In this document: piece by piece, positions 47,457 through 58,900 of the stretch
Layout: each line of letters begins with the position of its first letter
How positions within the stretch are numbered: the first letter of the stretch is position 1
Assembly (NCBI RefSeq): GCF_009730915.1
Contig: NC_052474.1
Location: 20,061,501-20,125,500 of the forward strand
DNA from: Dioscorea cayenensis subsp. rotundata
Taxonomy: Eukaryota > Streptophyta > Magnoliopsida > Dioscoreales > Dioscoreaceae
Direction of reading: 5' to 3'
DNA length: 64,000 nucleotides
Notes under the pieces: model-generated
What the model saw: only the letters and a program-made list of their open reading frames with translations
Database searches by the model: none
What the model was told of the DNA's origin: nothing
Made by a program: the position numbers and the translations under genes

Positions 47457-49085
47457 AGAGTTTATCTTTCTCATACCGTCTGTCCGATCTAACTGTGTAT
47501 GTTCGCCATGGGCGGTGTGAGGTTCTTACGCTTACTCGAGGCGAGGGCGACTTGTGAGTGCTGCCTGAAGTGCGCCTGGAGGAAATGCCCGAAGGTTGCA
47601 GCGGCGATGCAGTGCAGGTGGTATCGGAGGCTGCACCTGCGCATCGGTATGGAGGCGGGTGCCTTGAAATGGAGGCGCGTGGACACGATGGAAGGGCGCG
47701 ATGGGACAGCTTGGAAGAAAACAGCGGCCGGTTGGAGGAATCGATCTTTCGCCTTATTGATGGTGAGGGGAGGAGACCTTGGGTTCTGCCCGTTCTAGTC
47801 AGCTGATCTATGCACCCACGTCCTTGCAGCGCGTGCCGAGTGCTGAGTGGGGTAGCTGAGACCCCGTGGCGAGACCACGAGGCGACGATCGCGCGCGGTG
47901 GATGCGTGCGAGCTGAAAGGGATCTCGGCCGGGACAGGTCGCGAGTTTGGCGAGGTCGAGGGAATGAGGCGATCTAGTGGCGTCTGGGATGCTTGGGTTG
48001 GGAATCGTCCGCTCATGCGATCATGTCCGCTTTTTGGATCTATGATCGTAAGGAAGTTGGAGCCTTGGCTCCTCACGGCAGTGGAAGCTCGGTGGTTGTG
48101 TCGGTTCAGCGTAGGGATGGATCGCTGCACTGAGTACGGGTGTTCAGGCCGGGGTCCCGCAGGATGGGGGTAGATGGGAGCCGGACTGCGGCTCCCGGGA
48201 CCCCTCAGATGGGCCGAGATACCACTCATGGGCTTGAGGAGGCGGTGAAATGGTAGCCGATGGACGGGACTCTTGCATGCTCAATTAGCTACGCGCTGCT
48301 GAAAGTGATGCGCGAGCGTGGCCGAGTTTTGGGGAGGCAGTAGAAATGCGATAGGCCGGGAGGGCTAGATCTGAGGCGCATCCCAAATTTTGTTGTGTTG
48401 TAATTTATTTTCATAAGCATGTTTGCTTTGTATGGAAAGTAGCGGTGACCTCATTTGGATGTAAAAGCTGTTTATTACTTTGGTATGAAAGCGTGAGTTT
48501 CCTTTACTCTTTGTAATAGACTAGTCCTTGGATAGGAGTTCCTTTGTACATCATCATGAAGGTGCTACGTACGACAACACAACGATGGCGCAGAAAGGTG
48601 GAAGGAGGCGTCGGGAAGGAGAGTTAACTACGTGCGAGGTCGAAAGGGCTCGGAGATAGCGGATGTCTAGCATTTGTGCAAGAGGAGGGGCCTGACGAAG
48701 GGATGGAGTGGTTAAAGTCTGGGACCACATCGGACGAAGATTACGTCCTAAGGAAGGAACCTTAGCGAAGGAGGTGCTGGTCGGTTGATGTGATCTCCTA
48801 CGATCGTCTTGCGGTTGGTGATGTGTCCCTAAGGATGAAGGCAGCTACGGCGATGTTAGATCAGGCGGGAAACATCGAGATGCGTGAAGCGTAGCCGCGG
48901 TACCGCAGTGGTGACCCGATCTTCGGATCCCATGGTGGGTGATGGATCGGAAGAGTCGGCTGCTACCGACTTGACAGCGAAGGGAAGAAGGCAAAGCGGG
49001 GGAAGTTAACTAGCGGGTGTGCGGGAAGTTGCCATGGCAACTAGTTTACTCAAGCGAGGCGTCGGTTCTCCCGGATGGGGAGGTT

Positions 49086-49770
49086 TGTTATAGGAGCTTT
49101 TGGCGTCGCGCTGTGGCGCGGGAGTCGACAAGGCCGAGCCGGGAGTGTGGTTAGTCCACTCCCGCCCAGACCCGATTCGGTTCGCTCACGAGCGGTCGAA
49201 TATCACTAGGACATGATCGGATCGTCTTGTCCAGGGAGGCGGAAAGTAGCGACCCGGCTCGGCCCAGGCGAGCAAACCTTAGCGTATTCTCGTGCAGACG
49301 GCGGCGTGACGGGCGGAGAGCATGTCTCGGTGACGGTTATGAGTGCAGGAGACATCACGGGCGGATGAGCGGTGATTGCTCGAGGCGTTGTTGCGGGGAG
49401 GGAGACACTCTACAGAGCTAATGGGAGCATGGATTGATGTCGGGACCCGGCAAATAGGAGGCGTTGTTCGTTTCCTAATCGCTTGGAAGAGTGCTCGGCG
49501 TCCCAGCTCTTGGAATGGGAATGTCTCGATGAGCGTTAGGTCCGGGTGCCCTTGGATGAAAGATTCAAGACTTGGCTACATAATCCCACTCGAGTTTCTC
49601 CATTTCATTAAATCCCGTTCTTCACTCTCTCTCGTTTCTCATTCTCATTCTCAGTTTCTCATCTTGGGAGAAGAAGAAGAAAGGAAAGAGAGCTCTCAGC
49701 TTAGGAGAAGTGAGAGGGAGAGAAAGGAAGAGCTTATGGTGCCGGTTTGTAATAAAACTGTGCAGCCGGT
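49086..49770 (+). repeat. Right LTR, end uncertain
   Basis: Starts TGTTATAGGAGC after a purine-rich tract. It carries tgtaataaaactg, a polyadenylation-like signal, near 49749. Similarity to the left LTR stops at about 49770, so the end may be truncated or interrupted. Confidence 0.65.
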
Positions 49771-50704
49771 AGCTGTTGGCAGGAAGCTGGTCAGCCTTCT
49801 CTGCTGGCGCTGGTGTGCCTGGCTGTACTCACAGGGCTGAGTGAGTGAGAATGAGAGGTGAGAAAAAATAGATGATGAAATGGAGGGGGTCCTAGCTAGT
49901 CTTGGATGCTTCATCCGAGGCGTTCGGTGGCGCTTCGTCGGGCGTTCAGACTGAATCTTGGCCCGTTTCTCGAGACGTAACCGAACTGGCGCTTCCGAAT
50001 CGACGTCAATCAACTCCGTTGACTCTGGAGTGTTCTGTCGGCGGCGGCACGACCATCCGCCGGTCTCGACCGCCGCCGGAAACCTGCCGTCTGGCCTCTG
50101 TCGCGGGGCTGTTGCCGACCGGTGCGGCCGAGGCAGTCATGCTGGCTCGACTGGCTGGGCGGGCTCTGGCTCGGCTCTGAGATGGACCCAGCTCATCTGT
50201 TGCCATTCGGCGCCGGCATGCGTGGCGTCGGCGTCTGTCGAGGCCAGGCCAGGCGTGCTTCGACTGCTACTGTCAGCTTTCCTGTTGTCTGTCATCAGCC
50301 GGCCAGTGCCGATCGTAACGTGGTCGAGAATGGGTACGCTTCGCGGAACCTGCACTGCTACTGCGTGTTCTAACTGGCCCGACATCGTCAACAGGGCGCG
50401 CAACACCCGTGCCGACGGCCAGAGATCGGCGTTGACCCGGCGGCGTGCGAGTTGGGGCGAGCCGATGTTCCTGGATGGCGACGTCACTGACAGGCCCTGC
50501 TGACCTGGCATCATGCCTCCGGTACTGGCGTGAAGGCTCGCCTGGCGGCTGCTTTCCGTGTCCGGCGCCGTTGGGCCCTTGAGCCCGGCCGGCGTGCGCG
50601 TGCTGCGGGCATCTGGTGTGAGGAAGGCTCACTCCTCGCTGCAATGCGACTGGACAAATGAAGACTGCAGCCTCTTCGTCTAGCTAACGTCAACAGCAAC
50701 TCGT
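49771..50704. other. Unassigned GC-rich segment up to the gap
   Basis: GC-rich DNA with open frames on both strands, including a 181-codon plus-strand frame at 49958-50503 and minus-strand frames. None shows a domain, and overlapping open frames are expected from the base composition. It may be the edge of another retroelement that continues into the gap. Confidence 0.4.
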
Positions 50705-51704
50705 NNNNNNNNNNNNNNNNNNNNNNNNNNNNNNNNNNNNNNNNNNNNNNNNNNNNNNNNNNNNNNNNNNNNNNNNNNNNNNNNNNNNNNNNNNNNNNNN
50801 NNNNNNNNNNNNNNNNNNNNNNNNNNNNNNNNNNNNNNNNNNNNNNNNNNNNNNNNNNNNNNNNNNNNNNNNNNNNNNNNNNNNNNNNNNNNNNNNNNNN
50901 NNNNNNNNNNNNNNNNNNNNNNNNNNNNNNNNNNNNNNNNNNNNNNNNNNNNNNNNNNNNNNNNNNNNNNNNNNNNNNNNNNNNNNNNNNNNNNNNNNNN
51001 NNNNNNNNNNNNNNNNNNNNNNNNNNNNNNNNNNNNNNNNNNNNNNNNNNNNNNNNNNNNNNNNNNNNNNNNNNNNNNNNNNNNNNNNNNNNNNNNNNNN
51101 NNNNNNNNNNNNNNNNNNNNNNNNNNNNNNNNNNNNNNNNNNNNNNNNNNNNNNNNNNNNNNNNNNNNNNNNNNNNNNNNNNNNNNNNNNNNNNNNNNNN
51201 NNNNNNNNNNNNNNNNNNNNNNNNNNNNNNNNNNNNNNNNNNNNNNNNNNNNNNNNNNNNNNNNNNNNNNNNNNNNNNNNNNNNNNNNNNNNNNNNNNNN
51301 NNNNNNNNNNNNNNNNNNNNNNNNNNNNNNNNNNNNNNNNNNNNNNNNNNNNNNNNNNNNNNNNNNNNNNNNNNNNNNNNNNNNNNNNNNNNNNNNNNNN
51401 NNNNNNNNNNNNNNNNNNNNNNNNNNNNNNNNNNNNNNNNNNNNNNNNNNNNNNNNNNNNNNNNNNNNNNNNNNNNNNNNNNNNNNNNNNNNNNNNNNNN
51501 NNNNNNNNNNNNNNNNNNNNNNNNNNNNNNNNNNNNNNNNNNNNNNNNNNNNNNNNNNNNNNNNNNNNNNNNNNNNNNNNNNNNNNNNNNNNNNNNNNNN
51601 NNNNNNNNNNNNNNNNNNNNNNNNNNNNNNNNNNNNNNNNNNNNNNNNNNNNNNNNNNNNNNNNNNNNNNNNNNNNNNNNNNNNNNNNNNNNNNNNNNNN
51701 NNNN
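50705..51704. other. Assembly gap (1000 N)
   Basis: Exactly 1000 N. Round-number gaps usually stand for unknown length. The gap interrupts GC-rich repeat DNA on its left and the first Aux/IAA exon on its right. Confidence 0.99.
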
Positions 51705-52118
51705 AGATGGAGGAAAAGAGAGACTGATCAGTTTAGGGTTGCAGAACAACCTGGAGTTAAGGTTAGGGATATCAATGAACAATAATAATGGATTCCAAGA
51801 GATGGATAGGAGTAGTATTAGAAGAAGAAGCCAAGAAGGGCTTGTGTTGCAGAGGGCCGTGGTCATGGAAGTTGGCACTGGAATTGGAGTAGGAGGAGGA
51901 GATCGAGGGTCATGGCTCTAGAACACCTGCAGCTTGTAACTGTACATCCATGGAGCAGCTGCAAAGGCAAGGAGGCCTCTTGAGCAGCTCATCATAAGGC
52001 TTCTATTCAACTACTTCTTCTCTCAGTGCTTTTACCATTAATTAATCCTCTTTATAACCCTTCTTGTTTGTTAGGGTTAGCTATTGTGAATGCAGACTCT
52101 TTCTTTCATAATCATGCA

Positions 52119-52163
<45 letters not shown>

Positions 52164-52371
52164 GTAAAGCCTTGATATATACCTCATGCATGCTTATGAT
52201 AGAAATACAACCTTTTTCTTTGATAACCTTTATAGTTTTGTGATTGATATTAAGTACCTTAAATCCCTCTGTGTGTGTGTGGAGAGAGAGAGAGAGAGAG
52301 AGAAGAAGAGGGCAAACACATATCTTAAACAAAGTTAGGAGATCTGTAAAACCATTCCCTCTTCTGTACTT

Positions 52372-52405
<34 letters not shown>

Positions 52406-55152
52406 AAAGAACTTAGAGAGATAAAACCTATAAACTTATAAATGCCAATAAAAGTATACATGCTTACTTTCATTTTTTTAAAAAAAAGTGGCGTTAAATA
52501 TATATTACTAAGGTATAAGATAAAATACACTTTTGGTTGATAAATACCTTCCATAGATTCTTTCAATTCTCTCTTCTAATGTGGAAGGGTTGGATATTAT
52601 GATCATATAACTCTGAGTTGTGCTCTAAGGGAAGATTAATTTATATATAGTAGTAGTGACCTTTTTGTATTTTGTAATTTTTTTTTTAATATCCTTATTT
52701 AAAGTTATTTTAATAATTTTATACTTCCCAGTCCTTCTCCCTTTTCATCACAGCGACATTTTTTTTTTTTTTTTTCGGTCGGGCTTGGCCAACTAGTCAC
52801 CAAAGCCATCAAACGAGATGCCTTGGTAAAACTAGTATGATTGAAGGAAAGCATAAAACAAGAACAACTTTTTCAGTGCTATCATGATTGCGAAGGTACT
52901 CTGGGTGTTTCCTAGAATCTAATAATAAGTTGAAATGATCATGATGATGATACCTATAAATATATACACACGTCCTAAGTAAGACGGAATGATTATGATG
53001 TGACGATGATGCCTTATACATGTATACGTATTTATACAGGTTGCCTACCATAGTGTTTTTTGTTGTTTAATAGAGTTTAAAGATGGTTATGATAGTGAGA
53101 TCTTACTGTTGGCTATTCTAATTGAAAACAGATTCTTGTTTTATGAATAATGTTTTATATGATCTTTGCTTGGTTATTGAATATTGTTCTTAGAAAGTGG
53201 TAAAAATAATTGGTTATAAAATGGCAAAGGAAATAAGTTCAAGAAAAAAAAAACCAAAGAATAGGAAAACCTGTATCTGAGGTTATGAAACTCATGGGTT
53301 TTAATTATATGCGCTGTATTTTTTGGGTATTTGTTTTTACTTTGCAATTTTATTTATTTATTCTTTGAATATACACCTTTTTCACATCAATTCTATTTCT
53401 ATAATTTTGTAATTTAAATTAAAAATGTAATTCAGTAGAATATACTTCATGCATGTGTTTCTAAACAAATGCCAAAGTTACAATTTATGTTATTATTGGA
53501 GGCATCAGTTTATAGAAATATAGTTATTTAGTGGAGATATATCAGATATTTTCTTGGTTATTTATTTCTCTGTTTACATAATTTCAATTCTAGGCCAATT
53601 TTAATTCATCCAAAAATCTTTCTACTTAGTTCGAAAATAGCACCAAACCTGAAATTTAAGTTACCGGTTCATAGTTTCGTATTACAATGATCTCTAAATG
53701 TGGGCCGTACCTATTATGATATTTATTGTACAAGATATGGTTACATTTGATTAGTACTAATTATCAAAGTTACATTTTTTTTCTTTGTATAGCGATCACT
53801 GAAAGCCATCAAAATGTGCTGTGAACGCATATTAATGTAAGCTAAACCATATCTTGAGCATATTTCCACATATCTTAACATATCTTCTCTAAGATAAATC
53901 AAATCTACAATGACTAACTTTCTATCTGGTCTTCACTAGATGTTGTGAAGTTATGAGTGTGTTCTATTACATTAGATTCATGCAAATCTATAAACATTCT
54001 CTCTATAATATATATATATATATATAAATACCCATTATATTCACCACCCTTTTTCATTTACCGCAAAAGACTTCTTCTTATCTTCATGTACGTATATAAC
54101 TCATCTTCACTCTCTCTCTTTCCTCTCTTTGTTTTATATATATATATATTATTAAGTTTTGATTAATGATTGATTGGTAAATTTTTGTGTTGATTTTACA
54201 CTCTACTAGAGTTACAGTGGCTCATAGTGCACAAAGCACAACCAGTGGTTGGGTGGCCACCGGTGAGGACATATGCCAGAAAGAAACTTGGCAGGATCTG
54301 GCTGCAAAACAAGAGATGGAGAGTGAGAAGGAGGCCAGCCTTAGTGATTAATGGAGATGGAAGAGGTGGCAACATAACCAGCATCAACCGTGTTCAATCC
54401 AAAACCCTCGATGTTTGCCGTCAAGGTCAACATATGTGAAGGCTATGCTGTTGGGAGAAAGATTGATTTGAAGGCTCATGACAGTTATGATTCCCTCTCC
54501 AAATCCCTTCAAAAGATGTTCCAAAACTTCTTATCAGGTTAAAATCAATCTTATATACTTCATTATTAATCTTAATTCATCTCTCTCTTTACTCTTACTG
54601 TTAGTTAATTAATTATCTCAGTTAATTAACTTAGTTAATTATATATCTTGTTGATATATAGTGAATATTCAAGGCATAATAACCAAAGAGAATGAGAGAG
54701 TTGATGCAGTGAAGAATAACTACATACTTCTTTATGAGGACAATGAAGGAGACCGCATGCTTGTTGGTGATGTTCCCTGGGAGTATGTTTATCTTCATCC
54801 TTTTTTTTTTTCTTAATTTCATATATATATATTTGATAAAAGTGGATAAACCACTGATTTATTCAATAAGGTAATTTCATATATAACATTATATCAAACT
54901 TTATATATATATATATATATAAGTTATTGTATTAAAATTAATTAATGTCATATGATCTCATGCAGAATGTTCATCACTTCAGTTAAAAGGCTCCATATTG
55001 CTCTTGATCCAAGAGCTATGAATGATGGTAAAAACACTGCACAAACTCAACAACTTCATCTATATATATATATGATTTTAATTTTAATGTTGTGTTTTTT
55101 TGTGATGAAATATTTAGGGGAAGGAATGGCAGAAGAACAAGAGAGAAACTGA
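51705..55152 (+). CDS. Aux/IAA auxin-response repressor, 5' end in gap, frame break before domain III
   Basis: Exon 1 (51705 to before 51921) carries the domain I/EAR-type motif LELRLGIS that recruits TOPLESS co-repressors; its start is in the gap. Exon 2 (about 54206-54537) has the degron VVGWPPVRTYARKK (domain II), bound by TIR1/AFB with auxin, and, in another frame, domain III VGRKIDLKAHDSYDSLSKSL. Exon 3 (54662-54782) has YILLYEDNEGDRMLVGDVPW, exon 4 (54966-55027) MFITSVKRLHIALDPRAM, and exon 5 (55118-55152) the end. Exons 3-5 splice in frame at positions typical of Aux/IAA genes. Between GWPPVR and domain III the frame shifts by one base (between about 54378 and 54437), from assembly error or real mutation. 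Exon 1 donor and exon 2 acceptor are uncertain. Nuclear protein that dimerises with ARFs. Confidence 0.82.
52125..52163. repeat. (CT)n(GT)n microsatellite
   Basis: A CT run passes directly into a GT run. A related (GT)n-(GA)n tract occurs at about 52271-52303, in reverse order. Confidence 0.85.
52374..52401. repeat. Poly(T) tract
   Basis: 28 consecutive T. A second T run lies at about 52759-52776. Confidence 0.9.
54833..54873 (-). repeat. LINE 3'-tail copy in Aux/IAA intron 3
   Basis: Read on minus, it gives ttattgaataaatcagtggtttatccacttttatcaaa, nearly the same as the 3' end of the LINE at 4213-4247. It is a very short, 5'-truncated relic. Confidence 0.65.
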
Positions 55153-55520
55153 AGCAAATGATGATGACTGTTTGTGCTGATAATTAAGAAAAATTAAGAC
55201 AGTGTTGTTTTAATCTTGGTGTTTTCAAGATGTAGTGTGTTAGTCTTCAATCTTGTTCTTCTAATGGTTGGTTTATATAGTCGTATTTCATAAACATTTG
55301 AATAAAACTTGTGAAATTTTCTATTATGAATTTGATCTTCTTTTTTTTAATTTTTGCTACAATAATATGTAATTACTAATATGCCACTGTAGAATTATAT
55401 TTATTTATATATCATTTAACTATTAATTTGCTTCTATAACGTTTTGATAACTACCAGCACAATCTTCAGATGACAATGTCATCGTTTCATAAAAAATCAA
55501 GTGTTTGAGACTCTCTTTTA

Positions 55521-55826
55521 TGTTGAAATTTAGAAGAAATTTAAGACTGAAGAGTAGAAGATAGAGTAATGAAACCAAGGAGAGGTTTTCAAAAGAAAGG
55601 CAACATGTTATTCACGTTAGCAAAGTAGTTATGGCACATCATCAATTCTGTTAATCAGTTATTCAGTTTGTTACAATATGAAAAGAAGGAATCTAATGTA
55701 AATATAAAAGGGGAACATCTCCTGTTGTGTTGATCAATTCAATGAAAAAGCTCTTATTTTTCCACAAACTTGTTCTTTCTCCAAGAAATACTTGAATTTC
55801 TTTCAGATTTAAGTTGTAAATCAACA
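55521..55826 (+). repeat. copia left LTR
   Basis: Begins TGTTGAAATT and ends ATCAACA. A polyadenylation/TATA-type region (gtaaatataaaagg) lies near 55699. Nearly the same sequence as the right LTR with scattered substitutions. Confidence 0.93.
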
Positions 55827-55838
55827 TGGTATCAGAGC
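55827..55838 (+). other. Primer-binding site (initiator tRNA-Met)
   Basis: tggtatcagagc directly abuts the left LTR, complementary to the 3' end of plant initiator tRNA-Met. Confidence 0.92.
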
Positions 55839-55912
55839 TTTTCAGTTGATTTCTCAGTGTTTTTCCCGTTCTTTATCAAGGTTCTTTGGAGTGGATCTTC
55901 TTGTTGTGAAAC

Positions 55913-58900
55913 AATGGTTAATGTTGTTGCTGCTTTTGGAGGAGGAATTTCTTATTCCAGTTCCTCCATTAATGATCCATCATCACCTCTCTACCTGAAT
56001 CCTTCTGACAATCCGGGTAATTTCTTGTTTCTCAAGTTTTTGATGGATTTGGCTTTATATTTTGGAAGAGAGCTATGATCATAGCTCTTTTGGCCAAAAA
56101 CAAGATAGGTTTGTGGATGGTTCTTATAGCAAACTAGATCCTAGTTTTCCTGATTTTCATCATTGGATTAGATGCAACAATATGGTGATTTCATGGATTC
56201 TGAATTCTTTAACCAAGGAGACTTCGGAGAGTGTACTTTTCTCTAGTATAGCTCAAGATATATGGAATGAACTTGAGGAGAGATTTGGCCTTTCAAATGG
56301 AGCTCAAGTGTATGAAGTTCAGAAGGAGTTATCTCAATCTTGCCAAGGTGCATGTTCTATTACAACCTATATATTATACCAAGATCAAGAAATGTGGGAC
56401 AAATTTCAATCTTTGAGAACATTACCATATTGTTCTTGTGGTTCTGTACAAATTTTGCAGAAATTTGAGGAAGAACAAAGACTATTTCAATTTCTCATGG
56501 GTCTTAAGCAATTCACAACGATTCGTGGAAATATTCTTATGATGAAACCACTCCCTTCAGTGGCACAAGCCTATTCTCTTCTTATTCAAGAAGAAAAGCA
56601 AAAATAGATTTGTTCTACCTCACAGTTTTTGGCAGATTCAGCATCTATGAACATTCGAAGCACTTATAATACACTTAAGAGTGAATTTCAAAGGGGAAGA
56701 TGAGATGGGAGAAAGAATACTTTGTTCTGTAACTATTGCAAGAAGTCAGGCCATGTGAAAGACAAATGTTTTAAATTGCATGGTTATCCTGTGATTTCTA
56801 AAATTCCCAAAGATAGAAGATTTGCTGCTAATGCTCAGGGAAACAGTTTGAATACAGACATATACTAGTGATGTTGTTGACACAACCCATATTCCAGAAC
56901 TCACCAAAGCACAGTACAGCAAATTGATGGATTTTCGAATGGGAGTTCTGCAGTAGAAAATGCAACAAAACTTACTGGTTCTGCTAATTTTGCAGGTACA
57001 ATCCTCAAAAACTCATATGGTTCATGCCTTTCTAGTAATAATAGTATGCAAATGTCTTCTTCATTGTTTTCTTCTCATGATTTATGGATATTGGATTCTG
57101 GTGCTAGTGATCATATTTGCCATGATCCTGGCTTGCTACAAAATTTAACTCCCATTCCTATACCTTTTTACATAACTCTTCCTACTGGAAACACTGTGAA
57201 AGTATCACATACTGACAGAGTATCTATAGCTTCAAATTTCTATTTGACTGGAGTTCTTTTTGTTCCAAATTTTTGTCAAAACTTACTTTCAATCAGAAAA
57301 CTTGTCAAACAAAAGTACTGTAAAATAATCTTTACAACTGATCTATGTTTAATGCAGGACCTTTCAGTGAAGATGCCACTGGTTCTTGGTAGACTTCACA
57401 AAGGGATATATTTGTTTCATGGCCAAGATTTTAAGAATGTGCTTAGTTTTCCTTTAAAATCTGAAATTGATTTGATTTTTGTATCACCAAATGGTGACTT
57501 TGTTAGTAAAACTTGTGTTTCTATTTCAAAACCTTCTACTTCAATAATGACCTGGCATTGTAGATTGGGTCATTTGCCTTTATACAAGTTACAACAATTG
57601 CTACAAGTACATTGCAGTGACAAATTATCTGTTGATTACTGTTCTAACTGTCATCAAGCCAGGCAACACAAGAAACCTTTTCCACATAGTTATATTCATA
57701 CTAGCTCAACTTTTGAACTTATTCATATAGATTTGTGGGGTGCTTATCATACTCCAACACATAAAGGCCATAAATACTTCTTAACTATAGTTGATGACTA
57801 TAGTAGAGCAACATGGACACATTTAATAGTACAAAAAGTAATGCACTATTAATCCTAAAAGCTTTTGTTCAAATGGTGGAAACTCAATTTGAAACCAAAG
57901 TTAAAAACATAAGATCAGACAATGGTTTTGATTTAGGTTTAAGTCAAGAAGCTAAGAAGTTTTTCATTGAAAAAGGAATATTACATCGAACAACCTGTGT
58001 TTACACTCCACAACAAAATGGTGTTGTAGAGAAAAAACACAAACATTTGTTAGAGACTTCCTATGCACTCTTATTTCAGTCTCAATTACCTTTAAAATAT
58101 TGGAGAGAATGTGTCTTAACAGCAACATACTTAATAAATAGATTTCCTTCAAAATTATTGAAAAATAAAACACCTTATGAGATTTTGTTTAAAAGAAAAC
58201 CAGATTATTCTAGTCTAAGAAATTTTGGTTGCCTGTGCTATATTACACCAACAGACAAACACATAGATAAATTACAACCAAGAGCTATTGCTTGTGCTTT
58301 CTTGGGTTATATTTTTGGCAAAAAAGGGCTATATTGCACTTGATTTGAAAACCTCACAGATTCATGTTTCTAGGAATATAGTATTCTATGAAACATTTTA
58401 TCCTTTTCACAAATACATACAACCCAATTCTTCTATGTTGCCAAATGTTGTTTTTGATTCCACAATAGAAATTTCTCACAATTTATCATCTCAACCACCA
58501 ATCTCTGAAAATGTTTTAGTAGAAAATAATTCAGTTTTGAATCCAAATCTAAGTCAACAAGAGCACATTCTCAACCTGCATACTTACAGGATTATGTTTG
58601 TAATAATACTATTTCAAGAGTATCTGATTTTCCTTCACATTCAGTTTGTGCTCACACTCTAACAAACTTTGCTCTTTTCCCAAATCATGTTTGCTTTAAT
58701 TCCCTCACTACTGAAAATCAACAATTTCTAACTAAAATTACTGAATTGCATGAACCATCATCTTATAAGGAAGCTGCACGTGCGTCAGAATGGCAAGAAG
58801 CTATGCAAAAGGAGATCTCAGCTTTTAACAACTAATAAAACATGGGAGTTGGTAGAATTACCCCCAGGCAAGAAACCTATCAGTTTTAAATGGATTTATA

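Larger units (their letters stand above)
46768..49770 (+). mobile_element. LTR retrotransposon, non-autonomous or decayed, GC-rich
   Basis: Two direct repeats of about 700 bp flank a 1.6-kb centre. Left copy is about 46768-47456, right copy about 49086-49770. Shared phrases are ggcgtcgc, gtgtggttagtcc, gagcgacc/gagcggtcga, acatgat.ggatcgtcttgtc, agctaatggga.gcatggattgatg, gtctcgatgagcgtt, and a TATA-like ctataaatc / ctacataatc. The right repeat is preceded by a purine tract (cggatggggagg), as a polypurine tract should be, and starts TGTTATAGG. The centre lacks protease, integrase and reverse transcriptase. A frame at about 47630-47790 reads DSLEENSGRLEESIFRLIDG, reminiscent of the coiled-coil start of a Ty3-type Gag. 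The copies are clearly diverged, so the insertion is old. Confidence 0.75.
51922..54200 (+). other. Putative Aux/IAA intron 1
   Basis: AT-rich DNA with microsatellites and no gene recognised. If exons 1 and 2 belong to one gene, this is a long intron of about 2.3 kb. Confidence 0.5.

Noticed and set aside
49958..50503. 181-codon GC-rich open frame
   Set aside because: Frames are open on both strands over the same stretch and no family is recognisable.
50511..51878. 455-codon open frame on minus
   Set aside because: About 330 of its codons are N from the assembly gap; its 3' part is GC-rich noise and its 5' part is antisense to the Aux/IAA exon.
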